Below are positions 17,796 through 27,691 of a stretch of DNA of 64,000 nucleotides, in pieces. Numbering within the stretch: position 1 is the first letter of the stretch; each line of letters opens with the position of its first letter. Source of the DNA: Hymenobacter mellowenesis (lineage in GTDB: Bacteria > Bacteroidota > Bacteroidia > Cytophagales > Hymenobacteraceae); the NCBI RefSeq assembly GCF_030581005.1, contig NZ_JAUQSX010000003.1:372001-436000 (forward strand), written 5' to 3'. Below the pieces are notes generated by a model. The model was given only the letters and a program-made list of their open reading frames with translations, did no database searches and was not told where the DNA came from. The translations under genes were made by a program, and so were the position numbers.

Positions 17796-20700
17796 ATGGA
17801 AGCACGTTTCCGCTTTTTTACCTTCCGGTCAGCCGCCGCTTCGGCTTTTCTGGGGCTGCTACTGGTGCTGGCCACTGGCCTGACGGCCCACGGCCAGGCC
17901 TTCACGCACCCCGGGCTGCTGCACACCTCGGCCGATTTTACCCGCATGCAAACCAAGGTGGCCGCCGGGTCCCAGCCCTGGACGGCGGGCTTCGGCCGGC
18001 TGAGCAGCAACTCGCTCTCGTCGCTGACGCGCAACTTCACCAACCCCGTGCCCAGCACCGTGTACCGCGGCTTCGACGGCACCAATCCGGAAAACTACGC
18101 CTCGCTGTTTCGCGACATTGCTGCGGCCTACGCCACGGCCCTGCGCTGGAAGGTGACCGGCGACGTGAGCTACGCCAACAAGTCGGTTGCCATCCTGAAT
18201 GCCTGGTCGCAGAACCTGACCACCATCAGCGGCACCAGCGACAAGTACCTGGCGGCGGGCATCTACGGCTACGAGTTTGCCAACGCGGCCGAAATCATGC
18301 GCGGCTACAGCGGCTGGGCCCCGGCCGACTTCCTGCGGTTTCAGAACCTGATGCGCAACGTGTTCTACCCGATGAACCACGACTTTCTGGTAAACCACAA
18401 CGGCAACTGCATCACGGCATATTGGGCCAACTGGGACCTGTGCAACACGGCCTCCATGCTGGCCATCGGGGTGTTGTGCGACGACCGCGCCATCTACAAT
18501 GAGGCCCTGAACTACTACAAGTTTGGCGGGGGCAGCGGCGCCTTCAACCAAGTGATGCCCTACTACTACGGCAACCTGGCGCAGTGGCAGGAAAGCGGCC
18601 GCGACCAAGGGCACAGCCTGCTGGGCGTGGCGCTGGCTGGCTCGCTGGCCCAGATGGCCTACAACCAGGGCGACGACCTATTTGCCTACGGCAACAACGC
18701 GCTGCTCAAAGGCTTCGAATACATTGCCAAGTACAACTTGGGCTACGACGTGCCCTTCACCACGTACCGCACCTGCAACGGCATCATTCAGAGCGTGGTA
18801 TCGACGGACCAGCGCGGCAACGTGCGCCCGGTGTGGGAACTGGTGTACAACCATTACGTCAACATCAAGGGCCTGAGCGCGCCCTACACCGCCCTGTACG
18901 CGCAGCGCATGCGGCCCGAGGGCGGCGGCGGCAACTACGACCCCAACAGCGGCGGTTACGACCAGCTCGGCTACGGCACCCTGGCCTACTCGCTCGACGA
19001 GCCGGCACGGCCCAGCAACCAGACCATCAGCTTCCCGGCCATTGCCGCGCAGGCCTACGGCGCGCCCGATTTCAGCCCCGGCGCCACGGCCAGCTCGGGC
19101 CTGCCCGTGACGTATTCGGTGCTCGACCCCACCATTGCCTCGGTCACGAGCACCGGCCAGCTGCACGTGTTGCGGCCGGGCACCACCACCGTGTATGCCC
19201 AGCAAATGGGCGATGCCACCTACAATCCGGCCGCCGTGGTGTCGCAGTCCATTACCGTGAACCAGGTGCCCGGCACCACTGATGGCACTTGGAGCAACAC
19301 GACCGGCACCCTGACTTCGGCCATCAACTCGACCAGCGGCAGTCCTAACCTGACTTGGGCGAGCCAGACCTTCGCAGTGGGCGAGCACCTGAAGCTGAAC
19401 GCGCCGGTACCGGGCGGCTTCACGGCCGGCACCATCTATTCGGTAGTGGCCATCAGCAACGGCGGCAGCACGTTTCAGCTGGCTTTGCAGCCGGGCGGCA
19501 CCGCCATCATGGCCACCAGCACCATCACCAACGGCGTGGGCCAGCGCCTGCAAAAGTGGTCGGTAACCAGCAACTGGAGCGGAGGCACGCTGCCCGGCGG
19601 GCCGAACGCGACGGCCACGTTCGGCGCCACCTCGTTTGCCAACGTGCCAGGTGTGTCGCTCGACGGCAACATCACCATCGGCAACCTGGTGTACGCGGCC
19701 AACGGCACCTCGGAGCTGGTGCTGGCCAGCGGCCTCAACAGCGGCCGACTCACGTTTGCCGTGCCCTCGGGTACGCCCACGCTCACGATGATTAACAGCG
19801 GCACGCGCAAGCTCTTCATGGGGCTGGTGGCCAACAATGCCCGGGTACCACTACGCTTTGCCGGCACGCAGGGGTTGAACATTACGACTCCGCTGATGGG
19901 CGGCACCGCGTACGCGGGCCTGCGCATTCAGGCCGCCATGGACTGGAGCAATTTCAGCGGGACGCTGAGTTTGCTGGCCGGCACCATCGAACTGCACAAC
20001 ACCACCAACAGCACCACCGCGGCCAACAATGTGCTGTTGCCCGCTCAGCGCCTCAGCCTGGGGGCTGAAGGGCAGTCCGCCGTGGTGTTTGCCGGCAGCG
20101 GCACCCAGGCCAGCACCCAAACCGTTGGGGCGCTGGATGGCACCGATGATGCCTTTATATTTGCCCGCAACAGCCTCACGGCTAGCACTGCCACGCTGGT
20201 GGTGGGTGCCGATAACCAGGACGGCAGTTACGCCGGCACGCTGGGCGCGGGCCCGCTCGGTCTGACTTCAGACCAGGGCCTGCTACACCTCGAAAAGGTG
20301 GGCACGGGCACGCAGTTTGTGTCGGGAATTATCCGCAACGGCCTCACGGGCAGCAACAGCAGCGCCGTGCGCGTGCGCAACGGCAAGCTGGTGCTGCAAG
20401 GAGCCAACGAGTACCTGGGCGGCACTACCGTATTCGGCGGTACGCTGGAAGTGAATGGCTCGGTGGTGAGCCCGGTGGTGGCGCAGGCCGGCACGGTGGC
20501 CGGTACCGGCACCTGCGCGGCGGCCCTCACGGTGGGCACCGGCGCGGGGTCCGGCGCTACGCTGGCCCCCGGCAGCGGCGGCATCGGCACGCTCACGGCC
20601 ACGGGCGCGGTGCGTCTGCTGGCCGACGCTACGCTGGCAGTGGAAATCGACAACACGCTGAACACGGCCGACAGGCTGGTGGCGGGCAGCCTGAGCCTGA

Positions 20701-22760
20701 CCGGCACTCGGCTCACGCTGACCACCCTAAGCACCGGTGTGGGCGCCGGGGCCGGTACGCAATTCATCATCGTGGACAACACCGGCACGGCACCCGTGGC
20801 AGGTACTTTCCTGAACCTGCCCGAGGGCAGCCCCGTGACGGTAGGCACTACCACGTTCACGCTGAGCTACGTGGGCGGCACCGGCAACGACGTGACCCTA
20901 AGCATTGCCCCCGCCCAGTGGATGGGCGCCAGCAGCACCGCCTGGACTACCCCCGGCAACTGGAGCACCAACGCCGTACCCACCGCCGCTGACAATGTGA
21001 TTATCAGCGGAACTGCGCCCAACGCGCCCACCCTCAGCGCCAGCCAGGCTGTGCGCAGCCTCACCCTGAGCACGAGCGCCGTGCTGACCCTGCCGGCTGC
21101 GGCTACCCTGACGTTGAGCGGCAACCTACTCAACAACGGCGGCGCCTTTGCGGGTGCGGGCACCGTGGCCCTGGCGGGCAGCAGCCCCCAGACGCTGGGC
21201 GGCAGCAGCGCCTCCACCTTCCAGAACCTGACGGTGGGCGCGGCTTCGGCCATTCTCACCGGCCCAGTGCAGGTGGCCCGGATGCTGGTGCTGGATGGCA
21301 ACCTGACCGCCAACAACAACCTGACGATGCTCTCCAACGCGGCCGGCACGGCCATGGTGGTGAATAACGGCACCGCCGCCGTAACGGGCAACGTGGCCGT
21401 GCAGCGCTACATCGACCCGGCCGCCAACAGCGGCTCCGGCTACCGCCACTACAGCGCGCCGGTGCAGGCTACCACCGTGGCCGACCTGACCACCAGCGGA
21501 TTTACGCCGGTGATGAACGCCGCCTTCAACACTCAAGGCAGCGCCGTGAACCCTTTCCCAACCATCTTCGACTACGACGAAGCGCGCTTGACCCCGGCCG
21601 CCCCCAGCTTCGACCAGGGCTGGCTCTCGCCCGCCGCCCTAACGGATGCGCTGGTGCCCGGCCAGGGCTACACGGTGAACATTCCGGCCAGCCAGACCGT
21701 GGATTTTGTGGGCGCGCTCAACAACGGCCCCGTCAGCGTGGGCAACCTGACCCGTGGCCCCGCCGCCGATGCTGGCTGGCACCTACTGGGCAACCCGTAC
21801 CCGGCCCCGCTTGACTGGGACCAAGTGACGTTGAGCGGCGTGGATGCGGCCGTTTACGTGTTCCATTCCTCGGGCCAGTATGCGGGCACGTACTCTACCT
21901 ACGCTGGGGGCATCGGTACTAACGGCGGCACCAACCAGCTGGCGCTGGGCCAGGGCTTCTTTGTGCGCACCAGCACGGCCGGCACTGCGGGGGCGGTCAA
22001 TTTCACTAACGCCGCCCGCCTCACCGGTTACGCCAGCCCGGTGTTCAACCGCAATGCCACGACCACCCACCCGCTGGTGCGCCTGAAGCTGAGCGCCGGC
22101 AGCGGCCCGGCCGATGAGGCCGTGGTGTACTTCGCCGCCCCGGCCACCACGGGCCTCGATGCGGCGCTGGATGCCCACAAGCTGCCCGCCGGTAGCACGG
22201 TATCATTGGCTAGCGAATCCGTGGGCCAAGCCTTGGCCATCAATGCCCTGCCCGCCCTAGGGGCCACCGATGTGGTGGTGAACCTGCGGGTGCAGGCGAC
22301 CCAGGCCGGCACCTACACGCTGCAAGCCACTGAACTGCTGAACCTGCCGGCCAGCACCTATGCCTACCTCCGCGATGCCCAAACCGGCGCGCAAACCGAC
22401 CTAAGCGCGGCCGCGGCCTACCGCTTCACGCAGGCAGCGGGCGCCCCGGCCATGGGCCGCTTCTCGCTGCTCTTCACCCGGCAGCGGGCGCTGGCCACGG
22501 CCCCGGCCCAGCTGAACCAGCAGGTGAGCGTGTTTCCGAGCCCGGCCCACGGCCAGGCCACGCTGCTGCTGCCCGCCGCGCTGGCGGCCCAGCCCCTGCG
22601 GGCCACGCTGCTGAACGCCCTCGGCCAGGCCGTGGGCCAGCACCAGCTGGCGGCCGGCTCCGAGCGGGCGCTGCCGCTGACGGGCCTGGCCGCAGGCATC
22701 TACACCCTGCGCCTGCAAACGGCGGAGGGACTCATTACCAAGCGACTGGTAGTGGAATAA
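17796..22760 (+). CDS. Giant T9SS-secreted alginate-lyase-family protein
   Basis: A 1654-residue protein. Signal peptide is ~1-34 (ends AHGQ). Residues ~35-390 form an alginate-lyase-family alpha/alpha domain with QESGRDQGHSLLG and ALLKGFEYIAKYNLG, the same blocks as the paralogue at 897. Residues ~400-490 resemble a bacterial Ig-like/MBG domain (YSVLDPTIASVTSTGQLHV). The long middle consists of autotransporter-type beta-strand repeats (GTTVFGGTLEVNGSV, LTLAPGSGGIGTLTATG). A T9SS type A sorting domain (VFPSPAHGQATLLLP ... GIYTLRLQTAEGLITKRLVVE) closes it. It should be a cell-surface endo-lyase that cuts the polymer before SusCD uptake. It has its own TCAGGA promoter. Confidence 0.86.
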   Translation: MEARFRFFTFRSAAASAFLGLLLVLATGLTAHGQAFTHPGLLHTSADFTRMQTKVAAGSQPWTAGFGRLSSNSLSSLTRNFTNPVPSTVYRGFDGTNPENYASLFRDIAAAYATALRWKVTGDVSYANKSVAILNAWSQNLTTISGTSDKYLAAGIYGYEFANAAEIMRGYSGWAPADFLRFQNLMRNVFYPMNHDFLVNHNGNCITAYWANWDLCNTASMLAIGVLCDDRAIYNEALNYYKFGGGSGAFNQVMPYYYGNLAQWQESGRDQGHSLLGVALAGSLAQMAYNQGDDLFAYGNNALLKGFEYIAKYNLGYDVPFTTYRTCNGIIQSVVSTDQRGNVRPVWELVYNHYVNIKGLSAPYTALYAQRMRPEGGGGNYDPNSGGYDQLGYGTLAYSLDEPARPSNQTISFPAIAAQAYGAPDFSPGATASSGLPVTYSVLDPTIASVTSTGQLHVLRPGTTTVYAQQMGDATYNPAAVVSQSITVNQVPGTTDGTWSNTTGTLTSAINSTSGSPNLTWASQTFAVGEHLKLNAPVPGGFTAGTIYSVVAISNGGSTFQLALQPGGTAIMATSTITNGVGQRLQKWSVTSNWSGGTLPGGPNATATFGATSFANVPGVSLDGNITIGNLVYAANGTSELVLASGLNSGRLTFAVPSGTPTLTMINSGTRKLFMGLVANNARVPLRFAGTQGLNITTPLMGGTAYAGLRIQAAMDWSNFSGTLSLLAGTIELHNTTNSTTAANNVLLPAQRLSLGAEGQSAVVFAGSGTQASTQTVGALDGTDDAFIFARNSLTASTATLVVGADNQDGSYAGTLGAGPLGLTSDQGLLHLEKVGTGTQFVSGIIRNGLTGSNSSAVRVRNGKLVLQGANEYLGGTTVFGGTLEVNGSVVSPVVAQAGTVAGTGTCAAALTVGTGAGSGATLAPGSGGIGTLTATGAVRLLADATLAVEIDNTLNTADRLVAGSLSLTGTRLTLTTLSTGVGAGAGTQFIIVDNTGTAPVAGTFLNLPEGSPVTVGTTTFTLSYVGGTGNDVTLSIAPAQWMGASSTAWTTPGNWSTNAVPTAADNVIISGTAPNAPTLSASQAVRSLTLSTSAVLTLPAAATLTLSGNLLNNGGAFAGAGTVALAGSSPQTLGGSSASTFQNLTVGAASAILTGPVQVARMLVLDGNLTANNNLTMLSNAAGTAMVVNNGTAAVTGNVAVQRYIDPAANSGSGYRHYSAPVQATTVADLTTSGFTPVMNAAFNTQGSAVNPFPTIFDYDEARLTPAAPSFDQGWLSPAALTDALVPGQGYTVNIPASQTVDFVGALNNGPVSVGNLTRGPAADAGWHLLGNPYPAPLDWDQVTLSGVDAAVYVFHSSGQYAGTYSTYAGGIGTNGGTNQLALGQGFFVRTSTAGTAGAVNFTNAARLTGYASPVFNRNATTTHPLVRLKLSAGSGPADEAVVYFAAPATTGLDAALDAHKLPAGSTVSLASESVGQALAINALPALGATDVVVNLRVQATQAGTYTLQATELLNLPASTYAYLRDAQTGAQTDLSAAAAYRFTQAAGAPAMGRFSLLFTRQRALATAPAQLNQQVSVFPSPAHGQATLLLPAALAAQPLRATLLNALGQAVGQHQLAAGSERALPLTGLAAGIYTLRLQTAEGLITKRLVVE

Positions 22761-22801
22761 CAGGCCGCTGAAGCCGCGCGGCCCTGCCCGCACGGCGGTA
22801 C

Positions 22802-22872
22802 TTTGCCCGGTTGGACTGGGGCAGGCTGAGCCGATTACATCGGGGTAGCCTGTCCCGGCTCAACCGGGCAAA
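22802..22872. repeat. Long nested inverted repeat in the leader of the unknown PUL gene
   Basis: The outer 12-bp arms (22802-22813 and 22861-22872) are perfect. An inner 10-bp pair (22817-22826 with 22846-22855) has one G-U type mismatch, and a central CCGAT/ATCGG pair caps the structure. It begins inside a -7-like GTACTTTG (22798-22805), so it would form the 5' end of the mRNA of the gene at 22910. It could equally be the transcription end of the preceding gene. Confidence 0.6.
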
Positions 22873-22909
22873 AGCTTTATAGTCTCTATCGTAATGACGC
22901 GTTTTCCCT

Positions 22910-25237
22910 ATGAAAATAACTTGTAATGCTGCGGGCCATGACCTGCTTCGGGTGGCCACGATGGCTCTGCTAGCCACGGGTTTTGCCCATGCCCAACCGT
23001 CCAAAGCAACCGACCAACTCACGTTTGGCGACGCGACTTCCGAAAAAAAACACCAGTTCACGGCCGAAAGCAGCCAAGTGATTGTAGGGGGACTCAACGA
23101 GCCGGCCCGCACGCTGCTGCCCCTGGCCACACCCACCTGGCAGGGCGGCAAACTGACCTGCCGGATGACGGTCGACCCGGTGGCCCAGAACTACGTCACG
23201 CTACGCCTGTGGGGCTCTGACGTGAACCACAACCGCCTGGTCCTGCTCTGCGACGGCAAGCAGGTGGGCTACCGCCACCTCGGCGACATCGACCTGCTGG
23301 ACCTGGGCAGCGACGCCCCACTTACCCAGGGGCGCTTTTACTACACCACCCTGCCGCTGCCGCTGCAGATTACCAAGGGCAAGAAGTGCGTCCGGCTCAC
23401 GCTGCAAAGCAATGGCCCCTTCTGGGCCTACGGTACGACTTGGGAGGCGTACCAAAAGCCCATGACTGAGCCTACGCGGGGCCTATACCGCCTCTATACT
23501 CACACCGGGGGGGTTCTGCCGATTCCAGCCAGCGAGAAGCAGGGCGCCGCTCCCCCGCCGGCTACGCGCCCCGGCCCCGGGCCGGAGGTGCTAACGGTCC
23601 TGGAGCAGCGTGTGAATAAGGAACTGACCGGGCTGCTCGAGGCGGAAAAGCCGCTGAGCCAGGTACAGTTGCAACTGCTGGCGAAGGCTTACGAGGTGTC
23701 GTGGTCGGTGGCCTACCACAACCCGGCCGTGGTACCGCAGGTGCAGCGCGGGCTGGACCATTTGTACCTGGCTTACCGGCAGAATCCCCGTCTGGCGGAG
23801 TCGGACCCGGCGACGTACAACCCCGAATGGTTTGGGTTGGGCATCTGCGGACAGGTTATTGCTCTGCTGCACGAGCCGTTGCGGGCCGGCTTTGACCAGA
23901 CCATGACCGGCACGGCGGGCACGCGCCGCGCCGCCTATGCCCAAATGCTACGCGCCTGCCGCGACTGGCACCGTCAGCACCGGCGGCTGTACACCAACCA
24001 GTCGATGATTAACGACCTGTATGGTATCTACTACGCCAACAAAGGCCTGGCCCTGCTCGCGCCCACAGAGGCCCTGCCCGAAGCCATGGTGCGGCACTAT
24101 CTCTACGAATCGGTGGGCCTGGAGCCCTGGCAGGGCAGCGAAAACGCCCAGGGTCAGCCCAGCCAGCTGATGGGCAAGGCCTACTTTCAAACCACGGCCA
24201 AGGGCCTGACCAAGGAGTTGGGCTTTGTGGGCAACTACGGGGAGGTGCTGGACTGGGTCTCGGAGATTTACGAAGCCACCCAGCCCGGCCCCGGCCAGCT
24301 CGGCGACGAGCGGCTGCGGGCCCAGCTCAATAAAATAGCCCTGGCCCGCATTCCCTTTCGCTACCAGACCCAGGACTCGGCCGGCTACCGCGCCATGCGC
24401 GCCGAAACCTTGGTGGGCTGGCGCGACCACCATTATCCCGGCGACGTGACCTACGTGCAGCGCCCGAGCTGGGACGGCGGCCCCCTGCAAACCGTAACAG
24501 CCACCGGCAACACCCAGCTTATTGGCTACGCCCAGCAGCAACTGGCCGACAACCAGTTCTTTGCCGTGATGCAGGAGCGGATGCGCGTCGGCAGCTTCCG
24601 CGTCACGGCGGGGTTGCTGCCGGTACCTGGGCAGTACGCGGCCCTGCAGGCGCTGCCGGCCTTGGAGGCCCGCACGCCCATGTCGGACGGGGCGCCCGAT
24701 TTCGTGTTTGCCGATGAGGAAGACGGCGTGGTGGCCGTGAAGCACGGCGCCGAGTATTTCTACGCCTCGGTATACTGGCGGGCGCGCAACGCGGTGAACT
24801 TTCTGGGGCGCGTGCACCTCGTCACGCCCACCTACGACCGCATTGCCACCGTGGCCGAAGAGGAGGCGTTTGAGCCCAGCGGCAATTTCTTCACTCGCCC
24901 CGACTACACCAACTTCGGCTTTGCCGGCGGCGGCATCAAGTACCCCGAAACCGTGCATTCGGCCCACGCCGGCGAGCGGCTGCCCATCGCCAAAGTGCCG
25001 GCCGACGTGGCCTATAAAGTGGGCCAGGAGAGCAGCTACGCCGGGCGGGCCAGTTTTTACCGCCTGCACTACGGCAAGTACCTGGTGGGCCTGAACGCCA
25101 GCCCTGACAAAAGCTACGAGCTGCGCATTCCGGCCGGTTTCCGGCGGGCCGTGAACGTGGCGACCGGGCAACCGACCGGTGCGGCGGCCAGTGTCACCGT
25201 CGGGCCGCGCAGCACGGTGGTTCTGGTGGCCGAATAA
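22910..25237 (+). CDS. Secreted PUL protein of unknown family, possible alpha/alpha-toroid lyase or hydrolase
   Basis: A 775-residue protein with signal peptide (ends AHAQ, ~residue 28). I do not recognise the family. Residues ~35-200 look like a beta-sandwich carbohydrate-binding module (TWQGGKLTCRMTVDPVAQNYVTLRLWG). Residues ~230-520 are helix-rich with Trp/Tyr/His-rich blocks (YNPEWFGLGICGQVIALL, YTNQSMINDLYGIYYANKG, FVGNYGEVLDWVSEIYEATQPGPGQLGD) as in alpha/alpha toroids. Residues ~560-775 are beta-rich like the sandwich that follows the toroid in heparinase-type lyases (DEEDGVVAVKHGAEYFYASVYWR). A role in backbone cleavage is plausible from layout and neighbours only. Confidence 0.6.
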   Translation: MKITCNAAGHDLLRVATMALLATGFAHAQPSKATDQLTFGDATSEKKHQFTAESSQVIVGGLNEPARTLLPLATPTWQGGKLTCRMTVDPVAQNYVTLRLWGSDVNHNRLVLLCDGKQVGYRHLGDIDLLDLGSDAPLTQGRFYYTTLPLPLQITKGKKCVRLTLQSNGPFWAYGTTWEAYQKPMTEPTRGLYRLYTHTGGVLPIPASEKQGAAPPPATRPGPGPEVLTVLEQRVNKELTGLLEAEKPLSQVQLQLLAKAYEVSWSVAYHNPAVVPQVQRGLDHLYLAYRQNPRLAESDPATYNPEWFGLGICGQVIALLHEPLRAGFDQTMTGTAGTRRAAYAQMLRACRDWHRQHRRLYTNQSMINDLYGIYYANKGLALLAPTEALPEAMVRHYLYESVGLEPWQGSENAQGQPSQLMGKAYFQTTAKGLTKELGFVGNYGEVLDWVSEIYEATQPGPGQLGDERLRAQLNKIALARIPFRYQTQDSAGYRAMRAETLVGWRDHHYPGDVTYVQRPSWDGGPLQTVTATGNTQLIGYAQQQLADNQFFAVMQERMRVGSFRVTAGLLPVPGQYAALQALPALEARTPMSDGAPDFVFADEEDGVVAVKHGAEYFYASVYWRARNAVNFLGRVHLVTPTYDRIATVAEEEAFEPSGNFFTRPDYTNFGFAGGGIKYPETVHSAHAGERLPIAKVPADVAYKVGQESSYAGRASFYRLHYGKYLVGLNASPDKSYELRIPAGFRRAVNVATGQPTGAAASVTVGPRSTVVLVAE

Positions 25238-25249
25238 GGAACCGCGTTA

Positions 25250-25295
25250 TCAGGTGAGTTCAGGAGGCCGGCGCCTTAGCGAGCTGCTACCTTGG
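25250..25295 (+). promoter_or_regulatory. Direct-repeat regulator site and -7 box of the sugar transporter gene
   Basis: TCAGGT at 25250-25255 and TCAGGA at 25260-25265, then 22 bases, then TACCTTGG (25288-25295), one mismatch from TAnnTTTG. The spacing is identical to the sites at 9546, 17668 and 27817. The site starts 13 bases after the stop of the preceding gene. Confidence 0.65.
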
Positions 25296-25360
25296 ACCCG
25301 ACATTCGTTCCGGCCGCTCCCGCCGCCGGGCGCGGTGCTCTCATGCTAGCCCTTCTCACC

Positions 25361-26647
25361 ATGCAATCAGCGGTTACCGCCCCCAGCCTTACCACCTCCG
25401 CCAAGGCCCCGTTTACCGAACGGAAGTACATCCCCACGCTCGTATTTGTGTCCTCGCTGTTCATGCTCTGGGCCATTGCCATTACGATGGGTGACGTGCT
25501 CAACAAGCACTTCCAGAACGTGCTGCACGTGAGCAAGGCCGACTCGGGGCTGGTGCAGTTTTCCATCTTCGGGGCCTACGCCGTGATGGGCATTCCGGCT
25601 GGGATGTTCATGAAACGCTTCGGTTACAAGAACGGCGTGCTGCTGGGGCTGGGGCTGTATGCGGTGGGCGCGTTTCTGTTCGTGCCGGCGGCCAATGCCG
25701 GCTCGTTCGGGTTCTTCCGGGCGGCGCTGTTCGTGCTGGCCTGCGGGCTGGCCACGCTGGAAGCGGTGGCCCACCCGTTCATGGCTGCCCTCGGGCCCCA
25801 GGACACCAGCGACCAGCGCCTGAACTTCGCGCAGTCTTTCAACGGGTTGGGCGCGGTGCTTGGGCCGCTGCTCGGGAGCTACTTTATTCTGAATGGCACG
25901 CACACCAGCGGCGACCTAACCTCGGTTAAAACCCTCTACATCGCCATTGGCAGCGTTATTGCGGCCATTGCCGTGGCCTTTGCCTTCATCCGCGTGCCGG
26001 CCCTGCAGGATGCGCACGTGGCCGAAGCTCCCGCCGAAACCGAGGCGGGCTTCTACACCGGTACCGCCGACACGGCCGCGCCGCTGGCGCACCCCAAGGG
26101 CCTGCTGCAACACAGCCACTTTCGCTGGGCCTGGCTGGCGCAGTTCCTCAATGTGGCCGCGCAGGGCGGCACCTGGGCCTACTTCATCAACTACGGGGTC
26201 GAGAAAATGAACTTCTCCGACCAGACGGCCGCCGGCTACTTTTCGCTGTTCATGATAATGATGATGAGCGGACGCTTCGTGGGCACCTTCCTCATGCGCT
26301 ACATCGCGCCCAACAAGCTGCTGGCCGCCTTTGCGCTGGCCAACGTGCTGATGTGCCTGCTGGTGGCTCAGAGCTGGGGCTGGCCCTCGTTCATCGCGCT
26401 GCTGCTGATTAATTTCTTCTTCAGCATCATGTTCCCCACCATTTTCTCGCTGGGCATCAAGGAACTGGGCCCGCACACGCCGCAGGCATCATCCATTCTG
26501 GTGATGGCCGTGGCCGGCGGGGCCGTGTTCCCCTACCTGATGGGCAAAATCGCTAACCACGACATCGCCGCGGCTTACTACCTGCCCATCTTCTGCTACG
26601 CGTTCATCGCGCTGTTCGGGGCGCGGCTGTACCGGGTACACGGCTGA
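25361..26647 (+). CDS. FucP-like sugar:proton symporter (MFS)
   Basis: A 428-residue integral membrane protein with about 12 transmembrane segments. ATG 25361 is chosen; ATG 25343 is an in-frame alternative and neither has a visible ribosome-binding site. It matches the FHS/FucP branch of MFS: FMLWAIAITMGDVLNKHFQNVLHVSKADSGLVQFSIFGAY near the N-terminus, MKRFGYKNGVLLGLGLYAVGAFLF after helix 2, LNFAQSFNGLGAVLGPLLG, and IMFPTIFSLGIKELG in helix 10. It would carry a released monosaccharide or uronate across the inner membrane. It leads a unit with the GH43 gene and has a TCAGGA promoter. Confidence 0.9.
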   Translation: MQSAVTAPSLTTSAKAPFTERKYIPTLVFVSSLFMLWAIAITMGDVLNKHFQNVLHVSKADSGLVQFSIFGAYAVMGIPAGMFMKRFGYKNGVLLGLGLYAVGAFLFVPAANAGSFGFFRAALFVLACGLATLEAVAHPFMAALGPQDTSDQRLNFAQSFNGLGAVLGPLLGSYFILNGTHTSGDLTSVKTLYIAIGSVIAAIAVAFAFIRVPALQDAHVAEAPAETEAGFYTGTADTAAPLAHPKGLLQHSHFRWAWLAQFLNVAAQGGTWAYFINYGVEKMNFSDQTAAGYFSLFMIMMMSGRFVGTFLMRYIAPNKLLAAFALANVLMCLLVAQSWGWPSFIALLLINFFFSIMFPTIFSLGIKELGPHTPQASSILVMAVAGGAVFPYLMGKIANHDIAAAYYLPIFCYAFIALFGARLYRVHG

Positions 26648-26674
26648 ACTAATCCTCCTTCAACCTTGCTGACA

Positions 26675-27685
26675 ATGTCATTACGCACCACCTCCCGGAC
26701 ACTGCCCGGACTTCTGCTGGCCGCAGCCGGTGGGCTGCTTAGCCACGCGGCCCAGGCCCAGGCCAACCTCATCAAGCCCGGTGAGCTGTGGCCCGATGCC
26801 GACGGCAACCACATTCAGGCGCACGGCGGCGGCATCATCAAGCTCAAAAAGACCTACTACTGGTACGGCGAGCAGCGCCGTCAGGGCCTGGAGCCCAAGT
26901 ACCGTTACGTGAGCTGCTACTCTTCCAACGACCTCGTGCACTGGAAATTCCGGGGCGACGTGGTGAAGATGCTGCCGCCCGACTCGCTTTCCGAAAACTG
27001 GATTCTGGAGCGGCCAAAGGTGTTTTACAACGCCAAGACCAAGAAGTACGTGCTCTATTTCCACCTCGACGATAAGGGCTACAAAGTGGCGCAAGTGGGC
27101 GTGGCCGTGAGCGACAAGCCCACCGGGCCCTTCCGGTACGTGAAGCGCTTCCGGCCGCTGGGCCAGGAAAGCCGCGACATCGGGCAGTTCATCGACGATG
27201 ACGGCACGGCCTACCTGGTGTTTGAGGACCGCAAGCAGGGCTTCCACATCGCCAAGCTTTCCGACGACTACATGACCGTGTCGCAGGATGTAGCCTTGGT
27301 GCGCGCGCCCATGGAGGGCGGGGCCATCGTGCACTACGAAGGCCTGTACTACTCCATCGGCTCGGCCCTGACGGGGTGGCGGGCCAACCCCAACAAGTAC
27401 GCCACCGCGCCCACTCTGGCCGGCCCCTGGACTGAGTTCAAGGACATCGCCCCGCCCGAAACCAACACCTACGGCTCGCAATCGACCATGCTGGTGAAGG
27501 TGGTGGGCAGCAAGAAAACCACCGTCATCTTCCTAGGCGACATCTGGAAACCCAAAACCCAATGGGACTCTCGCTACCTCTGGATGCCGCTCGAAATCGG
27601 CAACGGCCAGCTGCGCCTGCCCGCCCCGCGCCCCTGGACCCTGAACGTGAAGACGGGCGAAACGACGTTTCCGAGTCAGCCTTGA
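26675..27685 (+). CDS. GH43 enzyme resembling exo-beta-1,3-galactanases
   Basis: A 336-residue secreted protein (signal ends AAQAQ, residue ~29) starting 27 bases after the symporter. It has the five-bladed propeller of clan GH-F. The opening block DADGNHIQAHGGGII...TYYWYGE resembles GH43 subfamilies 24/34, which hold exo-beta-1,3-galactanases; these lack the usual catalytic-base Asp of GH43. ENWILERPKVFYN supplies a general-acid Glu candidate (Glu112). No separate binding module is attached. If the subfamily reading is right it trims beta-1,3-galactan, as in arabinogalactan proteins. Confidence 0.82.
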   Translation: MSLRTTSRTLPGLLLAAAGGLLSHAAQAQANLIKPGELWPDADGNHIQAHGGGIIKLKKTYYWYGEQRRQGLEPKYRYVSCYSSNDLVHWKFRGDVVKMLPPDSLSENWILERPKVFYNAKTKKYVLYFHLDDKGYKVAQVGVAVSDKPTGPFRYVKRFRPLGQESRDIGQFIDDDGTAYLVFEDRKQGFHIAKLSDDYMTVSQDVALVRAPMEGGAIVHYEGLYYSIGSALTGWRANPNKYATAPTLAGPWTEFKDIAPPETNTYGSQSTMLVKVVGSKKTTVIFLGDIWKPKTQWDSRYLWMPLEIGNGQLRLPAPRPWTLNVKTGETTFPSQP

Positions 27686-27691
27686 GGACCA

